Assembly: GCF_003351225.1 (NCBI RefSeq) | Contig: NZ_QQSY01000001.1 | Location: forward strand, 934,124-998,123 | DNA: 64,000 bases | DNA from: Dyella solisilvae | Lineage (GTDB): Bacteria; Pseudomonadota; Gammaproteobacteria; Xanthomonadales; Rhodanobacteraceae | Reading direction: 5' to 3' | In this document: piece by piece, positions 43,240 to 53,048 of the stretch | Numbering within the stretch: position 1 is the stretch's first letter | Layout: each line of letters opens with the position of its first letter | Program-made: the position numbers and the translations under genes | The notes under the pieces: generated by a model | Databases searched by the model: none | What the model saw: only the letters and a program-made list of their open reading frames with translations | What the model was told of the DNA's origin: nothing

Positions 43240-45372
43240 ATGACCAAGCCGTTTATGAAGCCCATCGCGCTCGCCGTGAGCCTGGCGCTCTCGCTCACCG
43301 CGTGCGGCAAGCACGAGGAGGCCGAGAAGGCCCCGGCCGCCGCCAGCACCGCCCCGGCTCCGGCCGCCGCGAGCACCACGGCCGCCGCCTCGGTCGCGCC
43401 CAAGAGCGTGTTTGACGTGAGCGAGCTGGACAACAACATCCAGGCCTGCAACGACTTCAACGGCTTCGTGAACAGCAAGTGGGTCGCCGCCAACCCGATC
43501 CCGAACGACCGCACCCGTTGGGGCGCCTTCGACAAGCTGGCCGAGGACAGCCTCAACACCCAGCACGACATCGTCGACGCCGCCGCCAAGGGCGCCGCCG
43601 GCGCCCAGGCTGGCTCGATCGAGCAGAAGATCGGCTATCTGTACGCCGCGGGCATGGACGAGGCCGCCATCGAAAAGGCCGGCTTCGACCCGATCAAGCC
43701 CAAGCTCGACGCCATCGCCGCGCTCAAGAGCAGCAAGGACGTGGCCGCCTACCTCGACAACAGCTTCGCCGAGGGCGACATGCAGGTGTTCGAGTTCGGC
43801 TCCAGCGCCGACTTCAAGAACGCCAAGATGCAGATCGCCTACACCCAGGAAGCGGGCCTGGGCCTGCCGACCAAGGACTACTACCTCAATCCCAAGTACA
43901 AGGACATTCGCGACGCCTACCTCGACCACATCGCCAAGTCGCTGCAGCTGACCGGCGTGTCCGAGGCCGACGCCAAGAAGCAGGCCGCCCAGGTGCTGGC
44001 GTTCGAAACCGAACTGGCCAAGGCCTCGCTGACCCCGGTGGAAATGCGCGACCCGGCCAACGAGTACCACTTCGTCACCGTGGCCGAAGCCAACAAGCTC
44101 ACCCCGCACTTCAACTGGGATGAATTCTTCAAGGCGCAGGGCGTGACCATCGACAAGGGCTTCTCGCTGTCGCAGCCGAAGTTCATGGCCGAGTTCGACA
44201 AGCTGCTGGCCAGCGCGCCGGTCGACCAGTGGCAGTCGTACCTGCGCTTCCACGTGATCGACGACGCCTCGCCGTTCCTGAGCAAGGCGTTCCAGGACAA
44301 CAAGTTCGAGTTCTACGGCAAGACCCTCGCCGGCCAGCCGGAACAGAAGCCGCGCTGGAAGCGCGTGCTGGGCGGCGTGAACTCGTCGATGGGCGAAGCG
44401 CTGGGCCAGCTGTACGTGGCCAAGGTTTTCACGCCGGAAGCCAAGGAACGCGCGAAGGAGCTGGTCGACAACGTGCGCAACGCCCTCAAGGCGCGCATCG
44501 AAAACCTCGACTGGATGAGCGACGAGACCAAGCAAAAGGCCATCGCCAAGTGGAACACCTTCCTGCCCAAGATCGGCTATCCGGACAAGTGGCGTGACTG
44601 GTCGGGCCTGGACATCAAGCAGGGCGACTACTACGGCGACGTGATGGCTGCCGCCAAGTTCAACTACCAGTACGACCTCAACAAGATCGGCAAGGCGACC
44701 GATCGCCTGGAATGGGGCATGACGCCGCAGACGGTCAACGCCTATTACAACCCGACCGACAACACCATCAACTTCCCCGCCGCGATCCTGCAGCCGCCGT
44801 TCTTCTATGCCAACGGCGACGACGCGATCAACTACGGCGGCATCGGCGCCGTGATCGGCCATGAGGCCAGCCACGGTTTCGACGACCAGGGCAGTCAGTT
44901 CGATGGCGAAGGCAACAATGCCGACTGGTGGACCAAGGCCGATCGCGAGAAGTTCGATGCACGCACCGACAAGCTGGTGCAGCAGTTCAACGAGTACGCA
45001 CCCGTTCCGGGCCAGCCGGACATCCACGTCAACGGCAAGCTGACGCTGGGCGAAAACATCGGCGACCTTGGCGGCCTCAACTCCGCCTACGACGCCCTGC
45101 AGATGGCGCTGAAGAAGAACCCGCAGGAAGCCGGCGAGAAAATCGATGGCTACACCCAGGACCAGCGCTTCTTCCTGAACTGGGCCCGCGTGTGGCGTGG
45201 CAACATCCGCGACAAGCAGCTCGTCCTGCAGATCAACACCAACGAACACGCGCCGTCCTCGCTGCGCGCGATCGGCGCGCCGTCCAACATGGACGCGTTC
45301 GCCAGCGCGTTCCAGTGCAAGCCGGGCGACGCCATGGTTCGCTCGGGCGACAAGCAGGTGAAGATCTGGTAA
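43240..45372 (+). CDS. M13 family metallopeptidase lipoprotein (PepO-like)
   Basis: A 710-residue neprilysin-family peptidase with a lipoprotein signal (LSLTACGKHEE) and an Ala/Pro linker rich in APAAAS. The zinc site is VIGHEASHGFDDQG; the third ligand is in LTLGENIGDLGGLN. NAYYNPTDNTINFPAAILQPP is the substrate-binding stretch. The protein ends in KIW, matching the family's C-terminal tryptophan. It likely degrades oligopeptides in the periplasm. An AGAGAGAA sequence precedes the ATG at 43240; an upstream in-frame start would block the signal peptide. Confidence 0.92.
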   Translation: MTKPFMKPIALAVSLALSLTACGKHEEAEKAPAAASTAPAPAAASTTAAASVAPKSVFDVSELDNNIQACNDFNGFVNSKWVAANPIPNDRTRWGAFDKLAEDSLNTQHDIVDAAAKGAAGAQAGSIEQKIGYLYAAGMDEAAIEKAGFDPIKPKLDAIAALKSSKDVAAYLDNSFAEGDMQVFEFGSSADFKNAKMQIAYTQEAGLGLPTKDYYLNPKYKDIRDAYLDHIAKSLQLTGVSEADAKKQAAQVLAFETELAKASLTPVEMRDPANEYHFVTVAEANKLTPHFNWDEFFKAQGVTIDKGFSLSQPKFMAEFDKLLASAPVDQWQSYLRFHVIDDASPFLSKAFQDNKFEFYGKTLAGQPEQKPRWKRVLGGVNSSMGEALGQLYVAKVFTPEAKERAKELVDNVRNALKARIENLDWMSDETKQKAIAKWNTFLPKIGYPDKWRDWSGLDIKQGDYYGDVMAAAKFNYQYDLNKIGKATDRLEWGMTPQTVNAYYNPTDNTINFPAAILQPPFFYANGDDAINYGGIGAVIGHEASHGFDDQGSQFDGEGNNADWWTKADREKFDARTDKLVQQFNEYAPVPGQPDIHVNGKLTLGENIGDLGGLNSAYDALQMALKKNPQEAGEKIDGYTQDQRFFLNWARVWRGNIRDKQLVLQINTNEHAPSSLRAIGAPSNMDAFASAFQCKPGDAMVRSGDKQVKIW

Positions 45373-45400
45373 GTCACGCACGATCTTCGTGACTGTGTTC

Positions 45401-45432
45401 AAGGCGCCGTGTGCAAGCACGGCGCCTTTTTT
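45401..45432 (+). terminator. Intrinsic terminator after the M13 peptidase gene
   Basis: AAGGCGCCGTG (45401-45411), loop TGCAAG, CACGGCGCCTT (45418-45428), followed by a run of T. This is the clearest intrinsic terminator in the window. Confidence 0.92.
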
Positions 45433-45480
45433 ATGGCGGCTCCGTCGAAGCGCATCTGTTGTGGCACGCCTGCGAAAAGG

Positions 45481-45666
45481 CACTGGATTCCTGCTTTCGC
45501 AGGAATGACGCGGTGAAGGGGGCCGCTCTGACCAGATACGCAACGACGGTGTCCATCGCTGAATCCCATCCCCCTCTCCGTCATCCCCGCGAAAGCGGGG
45601 ATCCAGTGACTTTGTTCTTCACGTTACCGCCAAAGGCACTGGATCCCCGTTGTCCCAGGAATGACG
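45481..45666. repeat. REP-like palindromic repeat units
   Basis: A single hairpin CACTGGATTCCTGC...GCAGGAATGACG (45481-45510) is followed by a full doublet: CGTCATCCCCGC...GCGGGGATCCAGTG (45579-45609) and CACTGGATCCCCG...GGAATGACG (about 45637-45666). These share ends with the units at 18464-18676. The rest of the gap from 45433 to the patatin gene holds no gene. Confidence 0.78.
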
Positions 45667-45820
45667 AAGCGATGGCCGCGATCGCTGCAACAACACTCGG
45701 AGCCCCTCGCCACCCCACCCTTGCCATGCCGATGTTCCTCCTGCATCGTTTTCGCACACCACCCATCCACGTTGGGCGTGGCTCAATGGCCAAAACGGAC
45801 CTGGGCTCTTGGGAGGAGTC

Positions 45821-47065
45821 GTGCGTCGCACCCTGCCCCTGCTGCTGATCCTCTCCATGCTCGCCGCCTGCAGCACGGTCACGCGCCGCCCGGCGCCCCC
45901 ACGGCTGATCTCGCACGCCGTACCCGAGGGCTACACGGAGAACGTACGTCTGCTCGCCTCGGACGTGGAGCAATTCGCCAAGCGATCGCCTGAGTTCTTC
46001 GAGGGCATCCGCGACGCCGCCTCCGATGGCACGATCGACATCCTTGCCCTGTCCGGCGGCGGCGCCGGCGGCGCCTTTGGCGTGGGCGCACTCACCGGCC
46101 TCAGCCGCGCCCATGCGCGCCCTCAATACGAACTGGTCACCGGCGTGAGCGTCGGCGCCCTGCAGGCGCCGTTTGCCTACCTGGGCCCTGACTGGGACGA
46201 CGCCATGCGCCAGGCCCTGGGCGGCGACGCCACGGCGCGCCTGCTGGGCGGCTCACCCAGCCGCACGCTGATATCGCGCATGCTGTTTCCGATGGGGCAC
46301 GGGCAGAGCACGCTTTTCCAGCTGGTCGACCATTTCGTGACACCGCAGATGATCGACGCGGTGGCCCGGGAGAACGCCAAGGGGCGCCGCCTGGTGGTGG
46401 CGACCACCGACCTGGACAAGGGCGAAACCATGCTATGGGACATGGGGGCCATTGCCACCCGCGGCGGCGAGATAGCGCGCGAGACCTTCCGCGATGTGCT
46501 GGTGGCATCGGCCAGCGTGCCAGGCATGTTTCCGCCCGTGCTCATCCATGTGCGGGTCGGCGATAGCCATTACGACGAGATGCATGTGGACGGCAGCGTC
46601 ACCGTGCCCGTGTTCACCACCCCGATCATCGCGGAGCTGCACCCGGAAGCGCTATCCGCATTGCGTGGCGCCAACCTGTACATGATCGTCAACAGCCAGA
46701 TCCACCACTTTCCACGGACCACGCCACTCGAAACGATCCCCGTTCTGACCATGAGCTTTGGCGCCGGCCTCACCTTCAAGACCCGCGTCGTGATCGCGGA
46801 AACGATCGCACAGGCGCGCCAACTGGACTTCCATTTCCTGATGGCGTCGATCCCCGCCGACTACCCCACCGGCAGTTTCATCGACTTCAATCCGGCGCAT
46901 CTGCGCGCGCTGTTTGATTACGCCTCTGACTGCGCAGCGCGCGGACAATTGTGGGGCACGCCAGAACAGGGTTTGCAGCGCAACCTGATGGCGTACAGCC
47001 TGCCGCCGTCGGGGCCGCCCTCTTGTCCGGCTGAGGATCCGGCGAACACACCGCAGAGCCATTGA
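45821..47065 (+). CDS. Patatin-like phospholipase lipoprotein
   Basis: A 414-residue lipoprotein (lipobox SMLAACSTV) with a patatin domain: oxyanion loop SGGGAGGAFGVG, Ser nucleophile in GVSVGALQ (GxSxG), and Asp in DGSVTVPVF (DGx). It should be an acyl hydrolase or phospholipase A near the envelope. The start is a GTG at 45821, with GGGAG 5 bases upstream; an in-frame TTG at 45809 is possible but lies on top of that sequence. It is convergent with the panE-like gene. Confidence 0.87.
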   Translation: MRRTLPLLLILSMLAACSTVTRRPAPPRLISHAVPEGYTENVRLLASDVEQFAKRSPEFFEGIRDAASDGTIDILALSGGGAGGAFGVGALTGLSRAHARPQYELVTGVSVGALQAPFAYLGPDWDDAMRQALGGDATARLLGGSPSRTLISRMLFPMGHGQSTLFQLVDHFVTPQMIDAVARENAKGRRLVVATTDLDKGETMLWDMGAIATRGGEIARETFRDVLVASASVPGMFPPVLIHVRVGDSHYDEMHVDGSVTVPVFTTPIIAELHPEALSALRGANLYMIVNSQIHHFPRTTPLETIPVLTMSFGAGLTFKTRVVIAETIAQARQLDFHFLMASIPADYPTGSFIDFNPAHLRALFDYASDCAARGQLWGTPEQGLQRNLMAYSLPPSGPPSCPAEDPANTPQSH

Positions 47066-47073
47066 CGGCAGCC

Positions 47074-48003
47074 TCAGCTGCGGCGGGCGCGTCGCGCCTC
47101 GTAAGCCTTCAGGTGCGCATAGGCGGTACGCAGCATGATGAGCGACTCGGCTGACTGGCCCGCGCGCGCAAGCAAGTCGCCGACCACGTGATCGGCCTCG
47201 ATCAGGCCGCCCTGCTCCAGGTCGCGCATCATCGAGGCGCTGAGCGCAGAGCCTTGCTCGGTCAGCACGCCGCGCGCACGCGCCAGCACGGATTCGCTGG
47301 GCGCGTGGCCGTTCTGCTCAGCCACACGGCGGCAATCGTCCAGCAGCTGCAGGGTGGCCTGCTCGCCGCCGGGCGCCGCCATGATGTCGCGCACCGGCGC
47401 CCGCATCAGGCAGGTGATGCCCGCCAGCGAGGCAAGGAAGACCCACTTGTCCCACATGTCCTGCAGGATGGTGATGCTCAAGCGTGGCTCGAAACGCACG
47501 CCTGACATGGCGGCCAGTACGCGTTCGACGCGCTCGGAGCGGCTGCCGTCGCGCTCGCCGAAGGTCAGGCTGTGCGACTGGTTGAGGTGGTGCACCACGC
47601 CATCGGCATCCAGCGTCGCCGCGATCACGCACTGCCCGCCGAGCACGCGTTCAGGACCGAAGCGCGCGTCCAGCAGGTCCAGGTGCCGCATGCCGTTGAG
47701 GATGGGCAGGATCATGGTCTGCGGCCCCACCGCCGGCGCCATGTCCTCCATCACCTGCGGCAGGTGATACGCCTTGCAGCTGAGCAGCACCAGATCGAAT
47801 GCGCCGCGAAGTTCAGCCGCCTGCACCGTCGGTGGATCACTCAGCACGACGTTGCCGAGGCTGCTGTTGATCACCAGCCCGTCCCGCGCCAGCTGGGCGG
47901 CGCGCGCCGCGCGCACCAGAAAGGTCACGTCCTGCCCGCTTTCCAGAAGCCGTCCGCCGAAATAGCCGCCGGTCGCGCCGGCCCCAATCACCAGAATTCG
48001 CAT
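47074..48003 (-). CDS. 2-dehydropantoate 2-reductase family protein
   Basis: A 309-residue ketopantoate-reductase-like enzyme. The NADP-binding loop is RILVIGAGATGGYFGGRL; the catalytic domain has LILP-type MILPILNGMRHLDLL and WDKWVFLASLAGITCLMRA (usual KxxxN-like catalytic block). It may be PanE or a paralogue acting on another 2-oxo acid. No other pantothenate gene is adjacent. The ATG at 48003 has GAGGAG 7 bases upstream. Confidence 0.85.
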   Translation of the reverse strand: MRILVIGAGATGGYFGGRLLESGQDVTFLVRAARAAQLARDGLVINSSLGNVVLSDPPTVQAAELRGAFDLVLLSCKAYHLPQVMEDMAPAVGPQTMILPILNGMRHLDLLDARFGPERVLGGQCVIAATLDADGVVHHLNQSHSLTFGERDGSRSERVERVLAAMSGVRFEPRLSITILQDMWDKWVFLASLAGITCLMRAPVRDIMAAPGGEQATLQLLDDCRRVAEQNGHAPSESVLARARGVLTEQGSALSASMMRDLEQGGLIEADHVVGDLLARAGQSAESLIMLRTAYAHLKAYEARRARRS

Positions 48004-48366
48004 CGCCGGGCTCCTCAAACGCCGATCCAGAACGAAAAGGCTACCAAAACTGCCTCGTTCGCTCCCGTGGCCAGGCTGTCAGCCCCGATTCAATTGCGGC
48101 TTCTTCTCAATTTTGCCGCCTAAATACTTGGCGGACCACGACGGGGGCCGCACCACCCACTGGCATCGAGTTCAGCGCGCTGATCCACCCATCTTCGACG
48201 GGCATGCCATGGCCTGTATCACCAGTCAAAGGCATCCCGGCAGTTGCTCCGCGACGGCCCGGTCACTCACGGCGTCGGCATCGCCGAGTTCTTATCCGCG
48301 CATTAGCTGGGGCGCTGCCTGAGCAAGCGACGCTTGCCTTTCTGGTTGGACACCGCGATGCAACGC
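48004..48366. other. Non-coding gap between the panE-like gene and pilE
   Basis: I see no gene here. Short plus-strand frames lack a Shine-Dalgarno and recognisable sequence. A GCCGCC..GGCGG short inverted repeat lies near 48115-48134. Confidence 0.45.
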
Positions 48367-48399
48367 CACAGCGCCACCGACTTGGGCAGTGGCGCTGTG
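48367..48399 (-). terminator. Hairpin downstream of the pilus operon
   Basis: CACAGCGCCAC (48367-48377) pairs with GTGGCGCTGTG (48389-48399), loop of 11. It lies about 75 bp after the pilE stop. No T-run follows on the minus strand. Confidence 0.5.
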
Positions 48400-48474
48400 C
48401 TACTCCTCACAGGCGTCTATCACAACCCGCTGAGGCCATGGATGGAGAGCCGAGCTTGAACGGTCGCCAGGTGC

Positions 48475-48984
48475 TCAGCCGCCCCAACACTGCGTCACGG
48501 TACCCGTCGTGCCCGTGATGTTGCGCGTGCCCGTTTGAGTCACCGTCAGCGCGCCGCACTGCGTATCCCGCTTGAGCTGCGTTCCGATGGGCGTGGCCTG
48601 GATGGTGTAAGCGCTCGATGAAGATGCCGGTACGGTGTATGCGTAGTTGCTTCCGGTCTGCGATGACGTTGCACAATCCAACACCAATGAGGGCGTCGCA
48701 CCGATGATCGGGTTGGGCACGCCAGCCGCGGTTCCCGAACTGGCCGGGGCCTGCGAGTAACTCATGTTGGTGGTGTAGTAGCGCTCCATGTAATTCGCGT
48801 ACTGGGACAAACAGCCTTCGGCCGCCGCCCGGTTGGTCTTGGTGACCGACTTGATGTAGGAGGGGTAAGCAATCGCCGCGAGGATCGCGATGATCGCCAC
48901 CACGATCATCAGCTCCACCAAGGTGAAGCCCCTCTGCGAACGGCCGTCGATCCGGTCGTGTCTGTTCATGAAGACGTTGCTCAT
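48475..48984 (-). CDS. pilE: Type IV minor pilin PilE
   Basis: A 169-residue prepilin. The leader ends at RSQRG, with the cleavage motif G-FTLVELMIVVAIIAIL and Glu at mature position 5. The C-terminal part has a likely disulfide (CATSSQ ... TQCWGG). The first ATG (48984) overlaps the pilY1 stop; a second ATG at 48969 is possible. It is the last gene of the operon; a PilE-type minor pilin rather than the major PilA. Confidence 0.87.
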   Translation of the reverse strand: MSNVFMNRHDRIDGRSQRGFTLVELMIVVAIIAILAAIAYPSYIKSVTKTNRAAAEGCLSQYANYMERYYTTNMSYSQAPASSGTAAGVPNPIIGATPSLVLDCATSSQTGSNYAYTVPASSSSAYTIQATPIGTQLKRDTQCGALTVTQTGTRNITGTTGTVTQCWGG

Positions 48985-51900
48985 GGGTTCACCAGTTCCT
49001 GCCAGGAGACGCGCTGCGGCATGCCCGAAGCGCCCGAAGTGTTGAGGCTGGACGTCGAGCCGTTGTCGAAGCTCATCAGCATGTCGCCACCCACGAAGAT
49101 GGGGTTGTTCGGCAGTGAGCTGAAGCCCACGCCTGCCGCAGCCACGACCGTTCCGTTGGGCAACGTCACCGAGCCGGCGCTGCCGTTGACCATGAAGAAG
49201 TTGCCGCTCGGGTTGGTGCCGGTGAACGGATCGACGGCCATGACCCAACCACTGCCCGACGAGTTGCAGATATCGGCATTGGATGCCGCCGTCGGGATGC
49301 GGGTGGTGCCCAGCAGCAGGTTGCCCTGGAACTGGTTGGGCGTGACCATGCGTTCGCCCTGTGCGTTATAGCCGGCCACATTGCCCTTGCTGTCCGTCGT
49401 GGGCTGTTCCAGGTTCATGTACCAGCCGAGCTTGCCGGGCATGTCGCTGGGCACAGGTAGCGTCGTCACCGCGCGTACACCCAGGGTGGGCGGCGTGGCG
49501 CTGGTATTGCCATCCTGCTCATAAATGACGTAACGCTCCACCAGGCTGCCATCCAGCGTGGTCGCCGGCAGGCTGGGCAAGGTCCCCGAGTTCTTTCCGG
49601 CCTGCATGATCACGCCGTACCAGCTCTGTACCTGCTTATTGGTGGTGTCACCACTGGTCAGGTACTCGCCGGTGCCAAAGAACACCCAGACGTTGCCCGT
49701 AATCGGGTCGCGCCCGGCGAGCATGCCGGACGTAATGGGCTGCGCGACACCGCTCGGATCGGTGGCGGTAAATTCCTTGGTGCCTGCCTTGGTAAAATCG
49801 CCCGTAGAAGTAGTCTTGGTTGTTTGGGTGGCGCCACTGCCGGTGGTGGTGGTCGTCACGTCGACCAGTGGGAACATCCACACTCGGCCAGCCAGATCAC
49901 CCGCATAGGCCTCCGTGCTGGTGCCATTGGCCGGGTTGTCCATCCACGTCACCGGCGCCGCGAGACCATTGGAAGCGGTCGCATCCGTGGTGTGCACGCT
50001 AAGCGCACCCGTAGCGACATTGAACTCCAGCAGCGCCGCCGTGCCGCTGTTGCTGTTGTAGCCGTTGCCGATCAGCACCTGCCAGTCAGAGTTGTCGGTG
50101 CCATCCTGCACCTTGGCGATCACCGGCTTGCCCACCATCTGGCCGATATAGTTGCTGTTGGTCTGACCGTCGCCAGCGGAACGCTCCCACAGCGGAGTGA
50201 TGTTGTTGGGGTCGGTGATGTCCAGTGCATAGACCGCCTTGGCCGTACCGCGCCCCGTGGTGCCGACCAGTACCGTGTGCCAGTTGGAATTGAAGTACAC
50301 ATCCGCAATGGTCAGCTCACCATCGTTGTAGTACTGGTGCGTCACGGTGGTGGTGGCAACCGAGCCGTAGGTGGGATCAGACAGGTTCTTCAGCCCCGCG
50401 GTGATGACCGCACCCGGCAAGTAGGCGTAGGTTTCCGCGCCGGTGCTGGCATTGAATGCATGCAGCATGCCGTCGTTGGCCGCCACGAACACCAGCGCGG
50501 TACGAGTTGAGGCGGCGCTTGCCGTGGTGGTCGTGCCACTGGTTGTGCCCACCGCAAACGCCTGGAAGGAGTTGTTGCCGGTGGTCGCGGTGTTGCTGGT
50601 GCCAACGAACACCTGGTTCTCGAACTCGTTGGGGTTGGGCGCACCGGAATACACCGGCTGCGAATCCACGATGTCCCCCAGCGGCGTGCTGCGCGTGCGG
50701 AAGGTACCGCTGTTCACCTGCTCCGACGTGTTGTCGCCGCGCAGGTAGTTCACCATCGCGGCCTGGGCGGTCGTCGAGCTGCCCAGCGCCGCCAGCTGAG
50801 TGGTGGAAAGAGCCGGCGGCGTCGCGCTGCTGCCAGTGCCACTGTCAATGAACTTCACGAAGCTGCCGGCTGCCGCGGTACCCGGCACGTAGGTCCAGAT
50901 CGTTCGGCTGGGATAGGTGTCGATCGTGTACTTGCCGTTGACTGTCACCGTGGCGCTGCCCACCAGCATCGACGCGGCTGACCAGCTGGCCGTCGAACTG
51001 ATGGCGCCCGTGCTCGAGTTGATCGACAAGGCCAGCAAGTCACCGGTCCACTGCACCGTCTCGTACTTCGCCTGATAGGCCACCGTACCGTTGGTGAGCT
51101 GGGTGGAATTGGCCGCCAGGCTGGCGCCGCTGCCCGAGCGCGAAGCGGCGCGATTCAAGGCATCGGTCAATCCACTGGCGAAAGCCGACGGGCTGGTCGC
51201 GGAATAGAAGCCACCGTGACCGTTCACACCTGCATGGGCGAGGTCGGAAATATTGTAGATCGAGCCGTTGTTCTTACCCGAGGGGGTCGGCCACTTGAAG
51301 CTCGTCAGTGTTCCGGTGCCATTCGCCACGCTGAAGATGTCGCTGATGGTCGGTGGCGTATCGGTGGTGGTTCCGATCGTTGCCGACCCCGAAATCCCTG
51401 TCGGCGTAAATCCCAGACCCATGGTGAATGTGACCATGTGCTGCCAGAAAGCGGGATCTTCCTTGTTGGTTGGCACTTCGTTGGGAAAATTCGTGCTGGG
51501 CTGCAAGTCATTTTCCCAGTAGTACAGAGCAACGTCGGCGAGGGACGGGCCTTCGCTGCTCGTAACACCACCGGAGTAAGGGGCCGCAGGCTTGCTGTTA
51601 GCCGTGGTTGGCCATGACTGACCATTCGGACCGGAAATGGTTGGCCACACGGCGTTGCTGGCGCCAGAGATGGTCGACGAACTGTAGGTCTCGTTCCAGA
51701 AACCATCCGTCGTGAGAATGGTGTAGGCCTGGCGACATGCGATGTACGAAGGCTGACTGGTGGTTCCGTAGCCAGGATCGCTCGACATGGTCGTCCAGGG
51801 CTGCGAGGTCTGGTAATACTGACCAATCTGCGACAGCGCCATGCGCAGCGGCGTACCACCACTCGGGCTCAACGCAGCCGCCCAAGTCCAGAAGACATTC

Positions 51901-52982
51901 TTCTGGTCCTTCCCGGAGGAGCCGTCGCCAAAGGGCTGTACCGCGGCGACCTTGTTGGTCACAGAGCCGCCGTTGCCGCAGTCGAAGGTATCCGTGTACG
52001 TATACGGCGCGGGCGCAGATGAACTGGAGGTCGGCGCCTTGATGTTGTCGGCGTCATGATTGCAGCCACCGTCGATCGATCCGAATCCGACGCGAAAACC
52101 TTTGTCGACGGTGGAGAACGCCGTCATCAGACCACTCTTGGCCATCTGGATGCGCGTGCGGTAGTAGGAGAACCAATTGGCCACGTTCTGCTGCGTAGCG
52201 GCGGTATCATCGCACTGCGATGTGCTGCCGACCTTCGGGGTGGCTGTCGAGAGCCATGCGCAGGTGCCAGTTGCCCCCACGTAATTTTCGGTATTGCCGC
52301 TACCCGTCGTGTAGGTGAAATAGTTCTGGCTGATCTGGCCAGTACAGGTGGTTCCGCTCAGTGGATCGGTCCCGTTACACGAATAAGTCGTAGTCGCAGT
52401 GGCCGGGATCGAGGTACTACCTTGCTTACAGTTGCTACCTCGCAAGCTATATCCACTCGGGCAAGAGTAGGTCGTCGTCGCAGTGGCCGTATAGGTGCCG
52501 GTTACCGTGTACGTTTGGTAATACGGAAATCCGCCAGTAAAACTCGTAATGTCCGTCGCGGTTGTATCGGTAAAACCATCCTTGTAGGCATTGGTCAGCC
52601 CAGGCGAAGCCGGGTAGAGATCCGGTACGGCTGCCGTGCTGTCTGCCTTGGGCGGCAGGCTGTAAGTGATGGCCGGGTTGTAATACGCGCCGTTGATCGC
52701 CGAATTGCGTGCCTGATCGTTGCTCGGACTGCCGTTGCCCGTCGATGACGTCAAATAGCCCCAGTCAGGCATGTAATCCCACGCCATGGATCCCGAGTCG
52801 TCGAGCATCAGCACGATGTTCGGCGGAATCGTCGGCTGCACGGTCAGGGGCTGCTGATCCACTGTCACCGCCGCCAAGGCAGGCATGTAGATGGCACCCA
52901 GCATCCATACGACCAGCATCGTGCCCAGCGCCCTGATGGCGGCAGAGCCCTTGCGGCGCGGAGCTTGTGGCTTCGTGTTCAT
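48981..52982 (-). CDS. pilY1: Type IV pilus tip adhesin PilY1
   Basis: A 1333-residue exported protein. A signal peptide (about 20-39: AIRALGTMLVVWMLGAIYMP) is followed by a vWA-like domain with the MIDAS motif DDSGSM at about residue 61, and then by the C-terminal beta-propeller (AFAVGTTSG...; VFVAANDGMLHAFNASTG; LVGTTGRGTAKAVYALDI; EAYAGDLAGRVWMFPL). PilY1 primes pilus assembly and mediates surface sensing. A Cys-containing block repeats twice at about 52344-52502. The usual calcium loop before YAGDL reads DNPANGTSTE. The ATG at 52982 has AGGA upstream; a GTG at 53015 is possible. Confidence 0.92.
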   Translation of the reverse strand: MNTKPQAPRRKGSAAIRALGTMLVVWMLGAIYMPALAAVTVDQQPLTVQPTIPPNIVLMLDDSGSMAWDYMPDWGYLTSSTGNGSPSNDQARNSAINGAYYNPAITYSLPPKADSTAAVPDLYPASPGLTNAYKDGFTDTTATDITSFTGGFPYYQTYTVTGTYTATATTTYSCPSGYSLRGSNCKQGSTSIPATATTTYSCNGTDPLSGTTCTGQISQNYFTYTTGSGNTENYVGATGTCAWLSTATPKVGSTSQCDDTAATQQNVANWFSYYRTRIQMAKSGLMTAFSTVDKGFRVGFGSIDGGCNHDADNIKAPTSSSSAPAPYTYTDTFDCGNGGSVTNKVAAVQPFGDGSSGKDQKNVFWTWAAALSPSGGTPLRMALSQIGQYYQTSQPWTTMSSDPGYGTTSQPSYIACRQAYTILTTDGFWNETYSSSTISGASNAVWPTISGPNGQSWPTTANSKPAAPYSGGVTSSEGPSLADVALYYWENDLQPSTNFPNEVPTNKEDPAFWQHMVTFTMGLGFTPTGISGSATIGTTTDTPPTISDIFSVANGTGTLTSFKWPTPSGKNNGSIYNISDLAHAGVNGHGGFYSATSPSAFASGLTDALNRAASRSGSGASLAANSTQLTNGTVAYQAKYETVQWTGDLLALSINSSTGAISSTASWSAASMLVGSATVTVNGKYTIDTYPSRTIWTYVPGTAAAGSFVKFIDSGTGSSATPPALSTTQLAALGSSTTAQAAMVNYLRGDNTSEQVNSGTFRTRSTPLGDIVDSQPVYSGAPNPNEFENQVFVGTSNTATTGNNSFQAFAVGTTSGTTTTASAASTRTALVFVAANDGMLHAFNASTGAETYAYLPGAVITAGLKNLSDPTYGSVATTTVTHQYYNDGELTIADVYFNSNWHTVLVGTTGRGTAKAVYALDITDPNNITPLWERSAGDGQTNSNYIGQMVGKPVIAKVQDGTDNSDWQVLIGNGYNSNSGTAALLEFNVATGALSVHTTDATASNGLAAPVTWMDNPANGTSTEAYAGDLAGRVWMFPLVDVTTTTTGSGATQTTKTTSTGDFTKAGTKEFTATDPSGVAQPITSGMLAGRDPITGNVWVFFGTGEYLTSGDTTNKQVQSWYGVIMQAGKNSGTLPSLPATTLDGSLVERYVIYEQDGNTSATPPTLGVRAVTTLPVPSDMPGKLGWYMNLEQPTTDSKGNVAGYNAQGERMVTPNQFQGNLLLGTTRIPTAASNADICNSSGSGWVMAVDPFTGTNPSGNFFMVNGSAGSVTLPNGTVVAAAGVGFSSLPNNPIFVGGDMLMSFDNGSTSSLNTSGASGMPQRVSWQELVNP

Positions 52983-53048
52983 CGCGGTTTGTCCTGAATG
53001 CGATCGGTTTGTCACCAGCCAACCATGGGCGGTGAGCGTGGTAATGGA

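Noticed and set aside
48113-48518. Small plus-strand frames between the panE-like gene and pilE
   Set aside because: No ribosome-binding sites, unbalanced composition, and overlap with the pilE terminator hairpin.
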